Assembly: GCA_964574335.1 (NCBI GenBank)
Contig: CAZNNH010000040.1
Coordinates: forward strand, 1-41,105
DNA length: 41,105 bases
From: CAZNNH01 sp964574335
GTDB taxonomy: Bacteria > Acidobacteriota > Vicinamibacteria > Fen-336
Direction of reading: 5' to 3'
The translations under genes and the position numbers were made by a program. Shown here piece after piece: positions 16,975 to 24,299 of this stretch; the stretch's first letter is position 1, and each line of letters opens with the position of its first letter. The notes under the pieces were generated by a model, which did no database searches, was not told the origin of the DNA, and saw only the letters and a list, made by a program, of their open reading frames with translations.

Positions 16975-17962
16975 CCAGGCGACCACGGGCATCGTCGTTC
17001 GCTCGGGCCAGCGAGGGCCAGCCCGCTGCGAGGGTGGGATCCTTCTTCGCTTCGGCGAGGATCTCCGCCATGACAGGGATCGACTCGGCATAGGGAAGTC
17101 GCAGTGCCGCCACTGCCCGGGGTCGGAGCGCTCTCATGGCGGTGAGACCGCGCTGCAGGGCACGCTTGACGACCTGGGCATCGCCCAGCGACTCGACCGG
17201 GATGCCGAGGTAGGCCGCTACCGCGCCGTCCTGGTCGACGCCACTTCCCTCGCCGGCGACGGTGCGTCGCAGCAGGGGTTGCGCGTCGTCGCTCTCCAGC
17301 ATTCGTTGCTGCATGCCTATGATCCCGCCCAGCTCGACGTCGACCGCCGCGCCCCAGTCGAAGCCGTCCTCCGGCAGGGCCGACACGAACCGCTCGATGG
17401 CTCGGACCTGCAGATCGGGCAGCAGACCGCGCCCGACGGCACTCTCGATAGCGCGCATGTGGGTCTCCAGCTCACTGAAGGCGAAGAGCGCTCCGACGAG
17501 CGGCGCCCCGCTCGCGATGTCCCGCGAGAAGCGAAGGCCGTCCAGCCAGACCTGGGCCGCCTCTTCGCTCTTCGACTGTTCGAGGAGCGACATGCCGAGC
17601 AGGACGTTGAGGCGGGCGAGGGTCCGCGCCCGAACCAGGTGGGCGATCGGCGCCTCGGCATCGCGGGAGTACTCGAGCCCCCAATCGCAGAACGGCTGAC
17701 GGGTGGCCCGGTGCATGGTGGCGAGCGCTTCGTGGTTCGCCTCGATCACGGGGGCGAGTCGGTCATCCCACGGGACCTGGCCCCGCGCCGTTCGCTCCAG
17801 CGTGTCGGCGAGGCCGGCGTCGGCGTCAGGGTTCTGCATCTGCGCCATCGCCATCCAGTAGCCGAGGGCTGCGTTGCGACTGCAATCGGCCTCGGAGGCC
17901 GCCACGGCGCCCCCCGCCAGACAGGTCGCGGCGATCGTCATCATCGGGACCAGCGTTCGCAT
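16928..17962 (-). CDS. Exported protein of unknown function in an ECF sigma operon
   Basis: A 344-residue protein with an N-terminal signal peptide (MRTLVPMMTIAATCLAGGAVAAS) and an all-helical mature part rich in Ala, Leu and Arg. It resembles the helical exported proteins often found after ECF sigma genes in Acidobacteriota and Planctomycetes. AGGAGG is five bases before the ATG. It is the third gene of the operon sigma factor, anti-sigma-like protein, this protein, and could be the envelope component or target of that regulon. Cys residues at about 27 (DCSRN) and 91 (FCDWG) could form a disulfide. No enzymatic motif is seen. Confidence 0.6.
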   Translation of the reverse strand: MRTLVPMMTIAATCLAGGAVAASEADCSRNAALGYWMAMAQMQNPDADAGLADTLERTARGQVPWDDRLAPVIEANHEALATMHRATRQPFCDWGLEYSRDAEAPIAHLVRARTLARLNVLLGMSLLEQSKSEEAAQVWLDGLRFSRDIASGAPLVGALFAFSELETHMRAIESAVGRGLLPDLQVRAIERFVSALPEDGFDWGAAVDVELGGIIGMQQRMLESDDAQPLLRRTVAGEGSGVDQDGAVAAYLGIPVESLGDAQVVKRALQRGLTAMRALRPRAVAALRLPYAESIPVMAEILAEAKKDPTLAAGWPSLARANDDARGRLVRARAALLTALRASR

Positions 17963-17980
17963 CTCCCCCTCCTCACTAAG

Positions 17981-18334
17981 TCACAGACTCGGACCGGCCT
18001 CGGCCAACCCACGAAGCGCCCCTCCGGGGCGCCTGGGGTCGGCGAGCACTCGGCCCTCCAACTCGTCCATCGCTCCCGCGTAGCCGTTGGGCCGCAGAAC
18101 GACGCTGAGCTCGGCCATGATGGGCCGGACGGCTGCGCCGGGCGGCGCCGCGGGCGTCTCATGTCGGGTGAGCACCGCGACCCAGACCGCGGCCGGGACC
18201 AACACCGACGCCGCCAGTGCCAGCCACAGCCCTCTCCTCGCCGGACGCCGCCGCCAACGGAGTGGGGCTGGACGGCGCGGCTCGAACCTCCGAAGAAAGT
18301 CCTCCAGCTCTCTCTCGTCGAGCGGGTCAGGCAT
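17981..18334 (-). CDS. Single-pass membrane protein, probable anti-sigma factor
   Basis: A 117-residue protein with an acidic N-terminus (DPLDERELEDFLRRFEP), a basic stretch, one transmembrane helix (about residues 35-55, GLWLALAASVLVPAAVWVAVL) and a short outer domain. Its ATG lies inside the last codons of the ECF sigma gene (8-base overlap), the usual layout of a sigma/anti-sigma pair. No zinc-binding HxxxCxxC motif of ZAS anti-sigma factors is present, so the anti-sigma role rests on position and topology. Confidence 0.6.
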   Translation of the reverse strand: MPDPLDERELEDFLRRFEPRRPAPLRWRRRPARRGLWLALAASVLVPAAVWVAVLTRHETPAAPPGAAVRPIMAELSVVLRPNGYAGAMDELEGRVLADPRRPGGALRGLAEAGPSL

Positions 18335-18818
18335 GGTTCCCCTTCACTCGAGCCCCAAGCCGCTCTCGTAGCTTGGCCAGCCCGTACCGGTAGCGCGAGG
18401 CGGCGGTGTTGGAAGAGACCGAGGTCAGCTCGGCCGCCGCCTCGAGCGTCAGGCCACCCCAGACGCGAAGCACCACCACCTCGCGCTGCTCGTCGGGCAG
18501 CTCGCCCAGGGCCCTCTCGAGGTCCGGGACCAGGGCCTCCAGGCCGTCGCGCGCCACGAAGGCCGGTGGATCCGAACGATGGGCCAGCTCCCGGCCGGCA
18601 GCCCGCAGCCTGTTCAGCGAGGTGTTGCGCACGGCCCTGAAGAGATAGGGCCGCGGCTCGATCGGCAGCGGCTCGCGGCTGGAAAGCAGCTTCAGGAAGA
18701 CCTGGTGGACGACGTCCTCGGCCGAGCTGCCATCACGGACCAGCGAACGGGCATAGGCGAGAAGGGCCGGGCCCAACTCGTTGTAGATGCCCTCGATGGC
18801 CCGGTCCCTTCCCACCAT
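18327..18818 (-). CDS. ECF-type RNA polymerase sigma factor
   Basis: A 163-residue sigma-70 family factor. Region 2 spans about residues 10-80 (LLAYARSLVRDGSSAEDVVH, QVFLKL, PYLFRAVRNTSLNRLR). Region 4 lies at about 105-155 (ALGELPDEQREVVVLRVWGG, then AAAELTSVSSNTAASRYRYG). It lacks region 3, as expected for ECF factors. It is first in an operon with an anti-sigma-like membrane protein and an exported protein, so it probably answers an envelope signal. A possible autoregulated promoter with GAAC and CGTATA elements lies upstream. Confidence 0.9.
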   Translation of the reverse strand: MVGRDRAIEGIYNELGPALLAYARSLVRDGSSAEDVVHQVFLKLLSSREPLPIEPRPYLFRAVRNTSLNRLRAAGRELAHRSDPPAFVARDGLEALVPDLERALGELPDEQREVVVLRVWGGLTLEAAAELTSVSSNTAASRYRYGLAKLRERLGARVKGNHA

Positions 18819-18852
18819 CCCGACCCAACCACACCCCAGCCCGGCCGTCTTG

Positions 18853-18879
18853 TCTATACGCGGCGCCCGAAGCGAGTTC
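18853..18879 (-). promoter_or_regulatory. Possible ECF-type autoregulated promoter
   Basis: On the minus strand GAAC (18879-18876) is followed 15-16 bases later by CGTATAGA, resembling the GAAC / CGTC-like -35/-10 pair recognised by many ECF factors. The only support is spacing and location before the sigma gene. Confidence 0.25.
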
Positions 18880-18897
18880 GTCCGCCGCTATCGAGCG

Positions 18898-18925
18898 GGG
18901 GGCTCCCGCCCCCCGATCCCCCGGA
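18898..18925. repeat. 28-bp dispersed repeat, copy 1
   Basis: Identical over 28 bases, in reverse orientation, to 26348-26375. Its core GGGGGCTCCCGCCCCC is a GC-rich hairpin. It lies between the ECF sigma gene and the TauE/SafE gene. Confidence 0.6.
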
Positions 18926-18944
18926 CACGAAACCCGCCGCCCGC

Positions 18945-18996
18945 GGGGACATGACCGGATTCGTCCGCCCCGCCAGCGAATCCGGATCGTGTCCCC
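18945..18996. repeat. Palindromic GGGGACA-ended element (hairpin)
   Basis: GGGGACATGACCGGATTCG (18945-18963) pairs with the reverse complement of CGAATCCGGATCGTGTCCCC (18977-18996), with one mismatch, one bulge and a 13-base loop. It sits just downstream of the TauE/SafE stop, so it may stop minus-strand transcription. Its ends match those of the element at 39151-39217, suggesting a REP-like family. Confidence 0.5.
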
Positions 18997-19012
18997 CGAA
19001 AGCCGGTCGCCG

Positions 19013-19948
19013 CTACAGCAGCTCGACGATGCCGAGCAGGTACTTGGCCGCCACGAACAGGATCACCGCCACCAGCATCAGCTTGATCGCTCGGGCCGGA
19101 AGCCGTTTCTGGAGGCGGGCGCCGCAGTACATGCCGGCGGCGCCTCCGACGCCGAACAGCAGGCCGAGGGCCCAGTCGGGGGCGACCGCCATCCCGGGGT
19201 GGAACGGCGCGATCGCCTGGTAGAAGAGCACTCCGGCCACCGAGGTGACGAAGGTGCCCAGAAGCGCTGCCCCGGCCACCGTGTGGACCGGCAGGCCCAG
19301 CACCGCCACGAAGAACGGGGCCACGATCGCCCCACCGCCGATGCCGTAGACACCGCCGACCACGCCGACCGCCAGGCTCAGCAGGAACACGGCGGCGGTC
19401 CGGAAGGTGAAGGTCTCTCCGGCGAACTCGTAACTCACCCGCCGGAGGCCGGACGCCGCCACCCGCACGGGTGGCGGCTGATCCGGGATCTCCTCCTCTT
19501 GCCGTAGGCGCGCGCGGAAGCGGCTCTCGGCCCGGGCCGCTCCGCCCTGCGGCCCGCGGAGCAGGTCGGCCACCAGGCGGGCGCCGATCCAGGCCAGGAC
19601 CAGCCCGGCGAAGACCTTGAAGGCGGTGGGGTCAGGCAGCAGGCGGACGCGCACCACCGCCCCGACCAGGACCCCGGGCAGGGTCCCCGCGACCACCACC
19701 CACGCCAGCGGCCACACCATCCGCCCCTCGCGGACGTAGCGCAGGACGCCCGAGGGGATGGCGACCACGTTGAAGAGCTGGTTGGTGGAGCTCACCGCCG
19801 GGCTGGTGAAGCCCAGCACGCTCATCTGAAACGGCAGAAGTAGGAAGGCGCCCGACACGCCGCCGGTGGAGGTGACCAGGGAGACCGCGAAGGCCACCAG
19901 CGGCGGCACCCACCACGCGACGTCCACCCCTGAGATCGGGAAGTGCAT
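19013..19948 (-). CDS. TauE/SafE-family membrane permease
   Basis: A 311-residue inner-membrane protein with about eight helices in two repeats. Each repeat has the family pattern: TSTGGVSGAFLLLPFQMSVL at the N-terminus and VGGVYGIGGGAIVAPFFVAVL at about residue 200, with a charged cytoplasmic loop between (about 130-185). The family exports or imports sulfite, sulfoacetate or related sulfur/carbon anions. The ATG at 19948 (MHFPISGV) fits the usual family N-terminus better than the GTG at 19969. It is divergent from arsR and shares its control region, which links it to the ArsR-permease-YeeE cluster. Confidence 0.88.
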   Translation of the reverse strand: MHFPISGVDVAWWVPPLVAFAVSLVTSTGGVSGAFLLLPFQMSVLGFTSPAVSSTNQLFNVVAIPSGVLRYVREGRMVWPLAWVVVAGTLPGVLVGAVVRVRLLPDPTAFKVFAGLVLAWIGARLVADLLRGPQGGAARAESRFRARLRQEEEIPDQPPPVRVAASGLRRVSYEFAGETFTFRTAAVFLLSLAVGVVGGVYGIGGGAIVAPFFVAVLGLPVHTVAGAALLGTFVTSVAGVLFYQAIAPFHPGMAVAPDWALGLLFGVGGAAGMYCGARLQKRLPARAIKLMLVAVILFVAAKYLLGIVELL

Positions 19949-20116
19949 GCATCCTGCTTTCGCGCCCACTCACCGCCCTGGCGACGGCGGCTCTCGATCT
20001 CCCTCGAGGCCCCCCCCAAACCGGGGGTCTCCTCGGCCGATGCCCCGCTCCGCCCAAGCTGCACCGCTACAGCTTCGCGGATTATCTCGCGCCGGACGTT
20101 CGGGAACGCTCCGCTC

Positions 20117-20145
20117 TTGACGCTCGCCGATCATTTGGCTAAACT
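20117..20145 (+). promoter_or_regulatory. arsR promoter
   Basis: TTGACG (20117-20122), 17-base spacer, TAAACT (20140-20145). The -10 box is exactly the loop of the operator palindrome. The expected start at about 20151-20153 coincides with the ATG codons (20151, 20154), so the arsR mRNA appears leaderless. Confidence 0.7.
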
Positions 20146-20155
20146 GCCAAATGAT
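20130..20155. promoter_or_regulatory. ArsR operator, perfect 10-bp palindrome
   Basis: ATCATTTGGC (20130-20139), six bases, GCCAAATGAT (20146-20155). Bound repressor would cover the -10 box and the first codon. The half-site is typical of ArsR/SmtB operators. Confidence 0.8.
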
Positions 20156-20489
20156 GGCGAAGCTGATCGGACGGGTTCGGGGGCAGATGGAGGCCCGGGC
20201 GCGGGTGATGAAGGCCCTCGCCCACCCAACCCGCCTGTTCATCGTCGACGAGCTGTCGCGGGGGGAGCGTTGCGTCTGCGAGCTGACCGAGATGATCGGT
20301 GCCGACGTCTCGACGGTCTCCAAGCACCTCTCCTTGCTCAAGGGGGTGGGCCTGGTCCGCGACGAGAAGCGCGGGGCCATGGTCTTCTACCGGCTCAGCG
20401 TGCCTTGCGTGCTCAACTTCTTCGGCTGCGTCGAGGCGGTCATGAAGCACGACGCCCGCGAGCGATCCGCGGTGGCCGAGGCCTCATGA
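20151..20489 (+). CDS. arsR: ArsR-family metalloid-responsive repressor
   Basis: A 112-residue winged-helix repressor (HPTRLFIVDELSRGERCVCE, then DVSTVSKHLSLLKGVGLVRD). Cys41 and Cys43 form the CVC motif in helix 3 that binds As(III)/Sb(III) in classical ArsR. Two further cysteines near residues 86 and 93 (VPCVLNFFGCVE) could complete a trigonal thiolate site. It should bind the palindrome at its own start and a second site before the permease, and release on metalloid binding. A thiol/sulfur-sensing role is an alternative, given the YeeE and TauE neighbours. Start at the first or second Met; no Shine-Dalgarno sequence. Confidence 0.9.
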   Translation: MMAKLIGRVRGQMEARARVMKALAHPTRLFIVDELSRGERCVCELTEMIGADVSTVSKHLSLLKGVGLVRDEKRGAMVFYRLSVPCVLNFFGCVEAVMKHDARERSAVAEAS

Positions 20490-20512
20490 GGGCGTCTTCT
20501 TTGGCGTCAATG

Positions 20513-20528
20513 TTGGCGTATTGGCCAA
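20513..20528. promoter_or_regulatory. Second, weaker ArsR operator before the permease
   Basis: TTGGC (20513-20517), six bases, GCCAA (20524-20528), followed by AT. It has the same centre spacing and core as the main operator, in the 67-base gap between arsR and the permease gene. Confidence 0.5.
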
Positions 20529-20556
20529 ATCGCCAGGATCGGCCGGAGGCGCGACC

Positions 20557-21861
20557 GTGAGCGCGTGGCGGTCGGAGTGGAAGCCCCTGGCCTGGATCGT
20601 GGCCGGGTTCCTGGCCCTGCTCTGGCTACCTGTGGGCGCCCCCCGTTTCGATCGGGCCCTCTTCGAGGCCCTCTCCCTCGCCAGGTGGTACGCCCGGGAG
20701 CATGTCTTGCTCTGCCTGGTGCCGGCCTTCTTCATCGCCGGCGCCATCGGCGTCTTCGTGAGCCAGGCCTCGGTGATGAGGTACCTCGGGGCGGGGGCTC
20801 GGAAGGTCACCGCCTACGGCGTGGCGTCGGTGAGCGGAAGCGTCCTCGCCGTCTGCTCGTGCACGGTCCTCCCTCTGTTCGCGGGGATCTACCGGATGGG
20901 TGCCGGGCTGGGGCCGGCCACGGCCTTCCTCTACTCGGGCCCCGCCATCAACGTCCTGGCCATCGTGCTCACCGCCCGGGTCCTTGGACCGCGCCTGGGT
21001 ATCGCCCGGGCGGTGGGTGCCGTGACCTTCTCGGTGGTGATCGGCCTGCTGATGCACCTGATCTTCCGCCACGAGGAAGCCGCCAAGGCCCGGGCGAACG
21101 CGGCCCTCCCTGAGCCGGGCGTCCAGCGGCCCCTGTGGCAGAACGCCGTCTACTTCGCCGCCATGGTGGCGGTGCTGGTGTTCGCCAACTGGGGGATGCC
21201 CCGGCAGGAGACGGGAGCCTGGCACGCGGTCTGGAGCTGGAAGTGGCCGATCACGGCCGCCGCCGGACTGGGCCTCGGTGCAACCCTGGTGGCGTGGTTC
21301 GGCCTCGGCGGGCGCCGGCTGGCCTTGATCGCTCTCCCGGTCGGCGTGCTGGCGGTCCTCTGGCCCCAGCACCCGGAGCTGGCCTTCGGGGTGGCCGTGC
21401 TGGGCCTGTCGGCCACGATCGGCAATGACCCTGGCGAGCTCGGAGAGTGGTTCCTCTCGAGCTGGGGCTTCACCAAGCAGATCCTTCCGTTGCTGCTCGC
21501 CGGCGTCCTCCTGGCGGGGGGCCTGCTGGGCCGCCCCGGCCAGGAGGGACTGCTTCCCTCCGGCTGGGTGAGCGCCGCGGTCGGCGGCAACTCGCTCGGG
21601 GCCACCCTCTTCGCGGCCGTGGCGGGGGCATTCATGTACTTCGCCACGCTGACGGAGGTCCCCATCGTCGAGGGCCTGCTGGGCAGCGGCATGGGTCAGG
21701 GACCGGCGCTGGCCCTGCTGCTGGCGGGTCCGGCGCTGTCGCTGCCCAGCATCCTGGTGATCCGAAGCGTGATCGGATGGAAGAAGACGGCGGTCTTCGT
21801 GGGGCTGGTGGTGTCGATGGCCACCCTCTCGGGCCTGGCGTACGGACACATCTTCTCTTAG
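20557..21861 (+). CDS. ArsP/DUF318-like permease
   Basis: A 434-residue inner-membrane permease with about 10-12 helices. Two related halves are visible: VCSCTVLPLFAGIYRMGAGL with FLYSGPAINVLA in the first, and FMYFATLTEVPIVEGLLGSG with LAGPALSLPS in the second. The Cys-Ser-Cys pair on the first conserved helix recalls the thiol used by ArsP-type exporters of trivalent organoarsenicals; related proteins are described as metal efflux permeases. The GTG at 20557 has GGAGG seven bases upstream; the in-frame TTG at 20521 lies in the operator and is rejected. It is followed eight bases later by a CxxC redox protein gene, a common partnership. Confidence 0.85.
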   Translation: MSAWRSEWKPLAWIVAGFLALLWLPVGAPRFDRALFEALSLARWYAREHVLLCLVPAFFIAGAIGVFVSQASVMRYLGAGARKVTAYGVASVSGSVLAVCSCTVLPLFAGIYRMGAGLGPATAFLYSGPAINVLAIVLTARVLGPRLGIARAVGAVTFSVVIGLLMHLIFRHEEAAKARANAALPEPGVQRPLWQNAVYFAAMVAVLVFANWGMPRQETGAWHAVWSWKWPITAAAGLGLGATLVAWFGLGGRRLALIALPVGVLAVLWPQHPELAFGVAVLGLSATIGNDPGELGEWFLSSWGFTKQILPLLLAGVLLAGGLLGRPGQEGLLPSGWVSAAVGGNSLGATLFAAVAGAFMYFATLTEVPIVEGLLGSGMGQGPALALLLAGPALSLPSILVIRSVIGWKKTAVFVGLVVSMATLSGLAYGHIFS

Positions 21862-21869
21862 GAGGCAAC

Positions 21870-22103
21870 GTGAAGCAGATCAAGATCCTGGGCTCCGGCT
21901 GCGCCAAGTGCGAGCGGCTCGCGGCCACCGCCCAGCAGGCAGCCGAGCAGCTCGGCATCGAGTACCAGATGGAGAAGGTGAAGGACCTTCAGGAGTACCC
22001 GAAGTACGGCCTGATGATGACGCCCGGACTGGTAGTCGATGGCGAGCTGAAGGCCCAGGGGAAGGTCCCGTCGGTCGAGGAGATCAAGGCGCTGCTGGCG
22101 TGA
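21870..22103 (+). CDS. Small thioredoxin-fold CxxC protein (MTH895/TM0996 type)
   Basis: A 77-residue protein with the redox motif SGCAKC (Cys11, Cys14), the cis-Pro region MTPGLVVDGELKAQGKVPS and a C-terminal helix: a minimal thioredoxin fold. It is usually called 'redox-active disulfide protein 2' and is often placed beside ArsR and permease genes. It may deliver or reduce a thiol-bound substrate, or keep the permease thiols reduced; this is not proven. GTG start with AGGAGG four to five bases upstream, eight bases after the permease stop. Confidence 0.88.
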   Translation: MKQIKILGSGCAKCERLAATAQQAAEQLGIEYQMEKVKDLQEYPKYGLMMTPGLVVDGELKAQGKVPSVEEIKALLA

Positions 22104-22179
22104 GACCGGACGGGTCGGGGGCTCCGAGCGTCGGCAGAGAGCCGGGTTCGGCCCGAGGCGGCCGGTGTGGGAGGTGCTC

Positions 22180-23361
22180 ATGAACGACCGGACCAGGGCG
22201 GTGACGTTGGTGCTGGCGCTTCTGACGTTGGCGGCGATCACGACCGTGGCGTGGAGGAGCGGCCGTTTCGTGCTGACCGCGGTCCCGGTGGGCGTGCTGT
22301 TTGGCTTCTTCCTGCAGAAGGGCGACCTGTGCGGGTCGTCGGCGTTCAGCGAGGTGGTGCTGACGCGCGACGCGCGCAAGCTCTGGGGGCTGTGGGTGGC
22401 GATCGTGGTCTCCATGTTGGGGGTCGCCCTCGGCGACCTGCTGGGGCTCGTGCAGCTCAACCCCAAGCCCTTGATCTGGGCCAGCGCCCTGGTGGGTGGA
22501 GCGGTCTTCGGCATCGGCATGGTGCTGGCTGGCGGGTGCGTCAGCGGCTGCCTCTACAAGGGAGCCACCGGGAACCTCAACTCCCTGGTCGCCCTACTGG
22601 CGATGCCCCTCGGTATCGGGCTGGTCGAGTACGGTCCGCTCAACGGATGGTCCGGCCGGTTGCGCCAGATCAAGGTGGCCGCCGACGGGGGTGGACCGAT
22701 CACGCTCTCCTCCCTCAGCGGTCTCCCGTTCTGGGCCCTGGCGCTGCTGTTCGCTCTGGCCACCCTGGGGGTCGCCATCGCCCGGAGACGTGCCGCTCCC
22801 GAGACCACGCAGAGGCGCCCTCCAAGCCTCTCCGCCGCCCTGAGAGGACCGTGGCGGCCCTGGCAGGCGGGCGTCGCGATCGGGCTGCTTGCGCTGCCGG
22901 CGTACGTGTCCTCGGCGGCCAGCGGCCGCAACTACCCGTTGGGCGTCACCCACGGCGTCCTGCAGGCGAGCCTGCTGCTCACCGATGCGCCGGTCCGGCA
23001 TGTGGTGGGTCCGCCGGCCACGCCGGCGAGCGGGCAGACCCCGGCGACGAACCAGGACTCGCCGCGCAAGCGGGTGGTCTGGTGGCTGGTCCTGCTGGTC
23101 GGAGGACTGATGGCCGGAGCTCACCTGGCTGGCCGTCTGAGCGGCGAGGCGCGCCTGCTTCCGAAGCCGCCGGAGCAGGTGCTGGTAGCCATGTTCGGCG
23201 GCTTCCTGGTGGGGATGGGAGCGGCCCTCGGCACCGGCTGCGTCATCGGCAACATCCTCTCCGGGTGGGCGCTGATGAGCGTGGGGATGTTCCTGTTCGG
23301 CGCGGTGGTCCTGCTCGCCAACTGGGCAACCACCGTGCTCTACCTGCGCGGCCTGAGCTGA
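22180..23361 (+). CDS. YeeE/YedE-family sulfur-compound transporter
   Basis: A 393-residue membrane protein with two Sulf_transp repeats and about nine to ten helices. The conserved cysteine signatures are present: LQKGDLCGSSAFSE, LAGGCVSGCLYKGATGN and LGTGCVIGNILSGWA, which in TsuA line a thiosulfate relay path. It should import thiosulfate or a related reduced-sulfur species, or move sulfane sulfur. The ATG at 22180 (GGAGG five bases upstream) is preferred over the GTG at 22165. It lies 76 bases after the CxxC protein gene and probably in the same transcription unit, so the ArsR regulon may also control sulfur uptake. Confidence 0.88.
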   Translation: MNDRTRAVTLVLALLTLAAITTVAWRSGRFVLTAVPVGVLFGFFLQKGDLCGSSAFSEVVLTRDARKLWGLWVAIVVSMLGVALGDLLGLVQLNPKPLIWASALVGGAVFGIGMVLAGGCVSGCLYKGATGNLNSLVALLAMPLGIGLVEYGPLNGWSGRLRQIKVAADGGGPITLSSLSGLPFWALALLFALATLGVAIARRRAAPETTQRRPPSLSAALRGPWRPWQAGVAIGLLALPAYVSSAASGRNYPLGVTHGVLQASLLLTDAPVRHVVGPPATPASGQTPATNQDSPRKRVVWWLVLLVGGLMAGAHLAGRLSGEARLLPKPPEQVLVAMFGGFLVGMGAALGTGCVIGNILSGWALMSVGMFLFGAVVLLANWATTVLYLRGLS

Positions 23362-23398
23362 GGGCGCCGGCTGCGAACCGGAGAGAGGAGGCAAGACG

Positions 23399-24175
23399 AT
23401 GGAGAACGGCATCGGCTTCGTGGGCTGTGGCCGGGTGGTCTCGATCCTGCTGGGTGGCTGGGCCCGCGCCGGCGTGGCCCCAGGACCGATCATGGTGTCC
23501 GATCCGGATCCGACCGCGGTGGCGCGGGCACGCACGAGACATCCCTCCCTGGTCCTGGAGGAAGCGGACGCCAAGCGGGCCTCCGCCCAGGAGATCGTCT
23601 TCCTGGCCCTGCACCCGCCGGCCATCAAGGAGGCCGCGCCTCGGATCCGGGAGGGACTGCGGGACGATGCCGTGCTCGTCTCGCTGGCCCCGAAGGTCAC
23701 GGTCGCCGCGCTCTCCGGAATGCTGGGGGGCTTCCGGCGGATCGCCCGGATGATCCCCAACGCCGCCTCGATCGTCGGGGACGGGTACAACCCGGTGACG
23801 TTCGCCGAGACGCTGAGCGCCGACGAGCGCCAGCGACTCGTGCGCCTGTTCGCGCCCTGGGGTGAGTGTCCAGAAGTCCCGGAGGCGCACCTCGAGGCCT
23901 ACGCCATCGTCACCGCGATGGGACCGACCTACCTCTGGCCCCAGCTCTACGAGCTGGCGAGGCTGGGCGAGACGTTCGGGCTCCCGGCAGGGCAGGCGAT
24001 GGAGGGCGTCGCCAAGATGCTCTCGGGCGCGGCCGCGACGATGAAGGACTCCGGCCTCTCCCAGGACGAGGTGATGGACCTGATCCCGGTCAAGCCCCTG
24101 GCCGAGATGGATGCCGAGCTGGTGGAACGCTACCGCGTCAAGCTGACCGCCGTGATGGACAAGATCCGACCGTAG
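23399..24175 (+). CDS. ProC-like NAD(P)-binding protein
   Basis: A 258-residue protein with an N-terminal Rossmann fold (GFVGCGRVVSILLGG) and a C-terminal helical domain related to pyrroline-5-carboxylate reductase (TAMGPTYLWPQLYELARLGE). It departs from true ProC: the dinucleotide loop lacks the third Gly, the GSGPAY signature reads AMGPTY, and the PGGTT-like end is replaced by LIPVKPLAEM. A housekeeping proline role is therefore doubtful and it may be a paralogous reductase. AGGAGG lies six bases before the ATG; 37 bases separate it from the YeeE gene, suggesting co-transcription. Confidence 0.75.
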   Translation: MENGIGFVGCGRVVSILLGGWARAGVAPGPIMVSDPDPTAVARARTRHPSLVLEEADAKRASAQEIVFLALHPPAIKEAAPRIREGLRDDAVLVSLAPKVTVAALSGMLGGFRRIARMIPNAASIVGDGYNPVTFAETLSADERQRLVRLFAPWGECPEVPEAHLEAYAIVTAMGPTYLWPQLYELARLGETFGLPAGQAMEGVAKMLSGAAATMKDSGLSQDEVMDLIPVKPLAEMDAELVERYRVKLTAVMDKIRP

Positions 24176-24299
24176 CGAGGCTCGGCCCGTCTCCTCCGCC
24201 GCTCGTTCTGTCTCCGCACCCGGCATCCGCCGGCAGCACCGCTTCCGACCGGGGCCACGCTGGTCTACCATCGCCGCGAAAGGAGCCGCCACAACGTCA

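Noticed and set aside
20521..20556. TTG at 20521 as permease start
   Set aside because: It lies inside the second ArsR operator and has no ribosome binding site, while the GTG at 20557 has GGAGG seven bases upstream.
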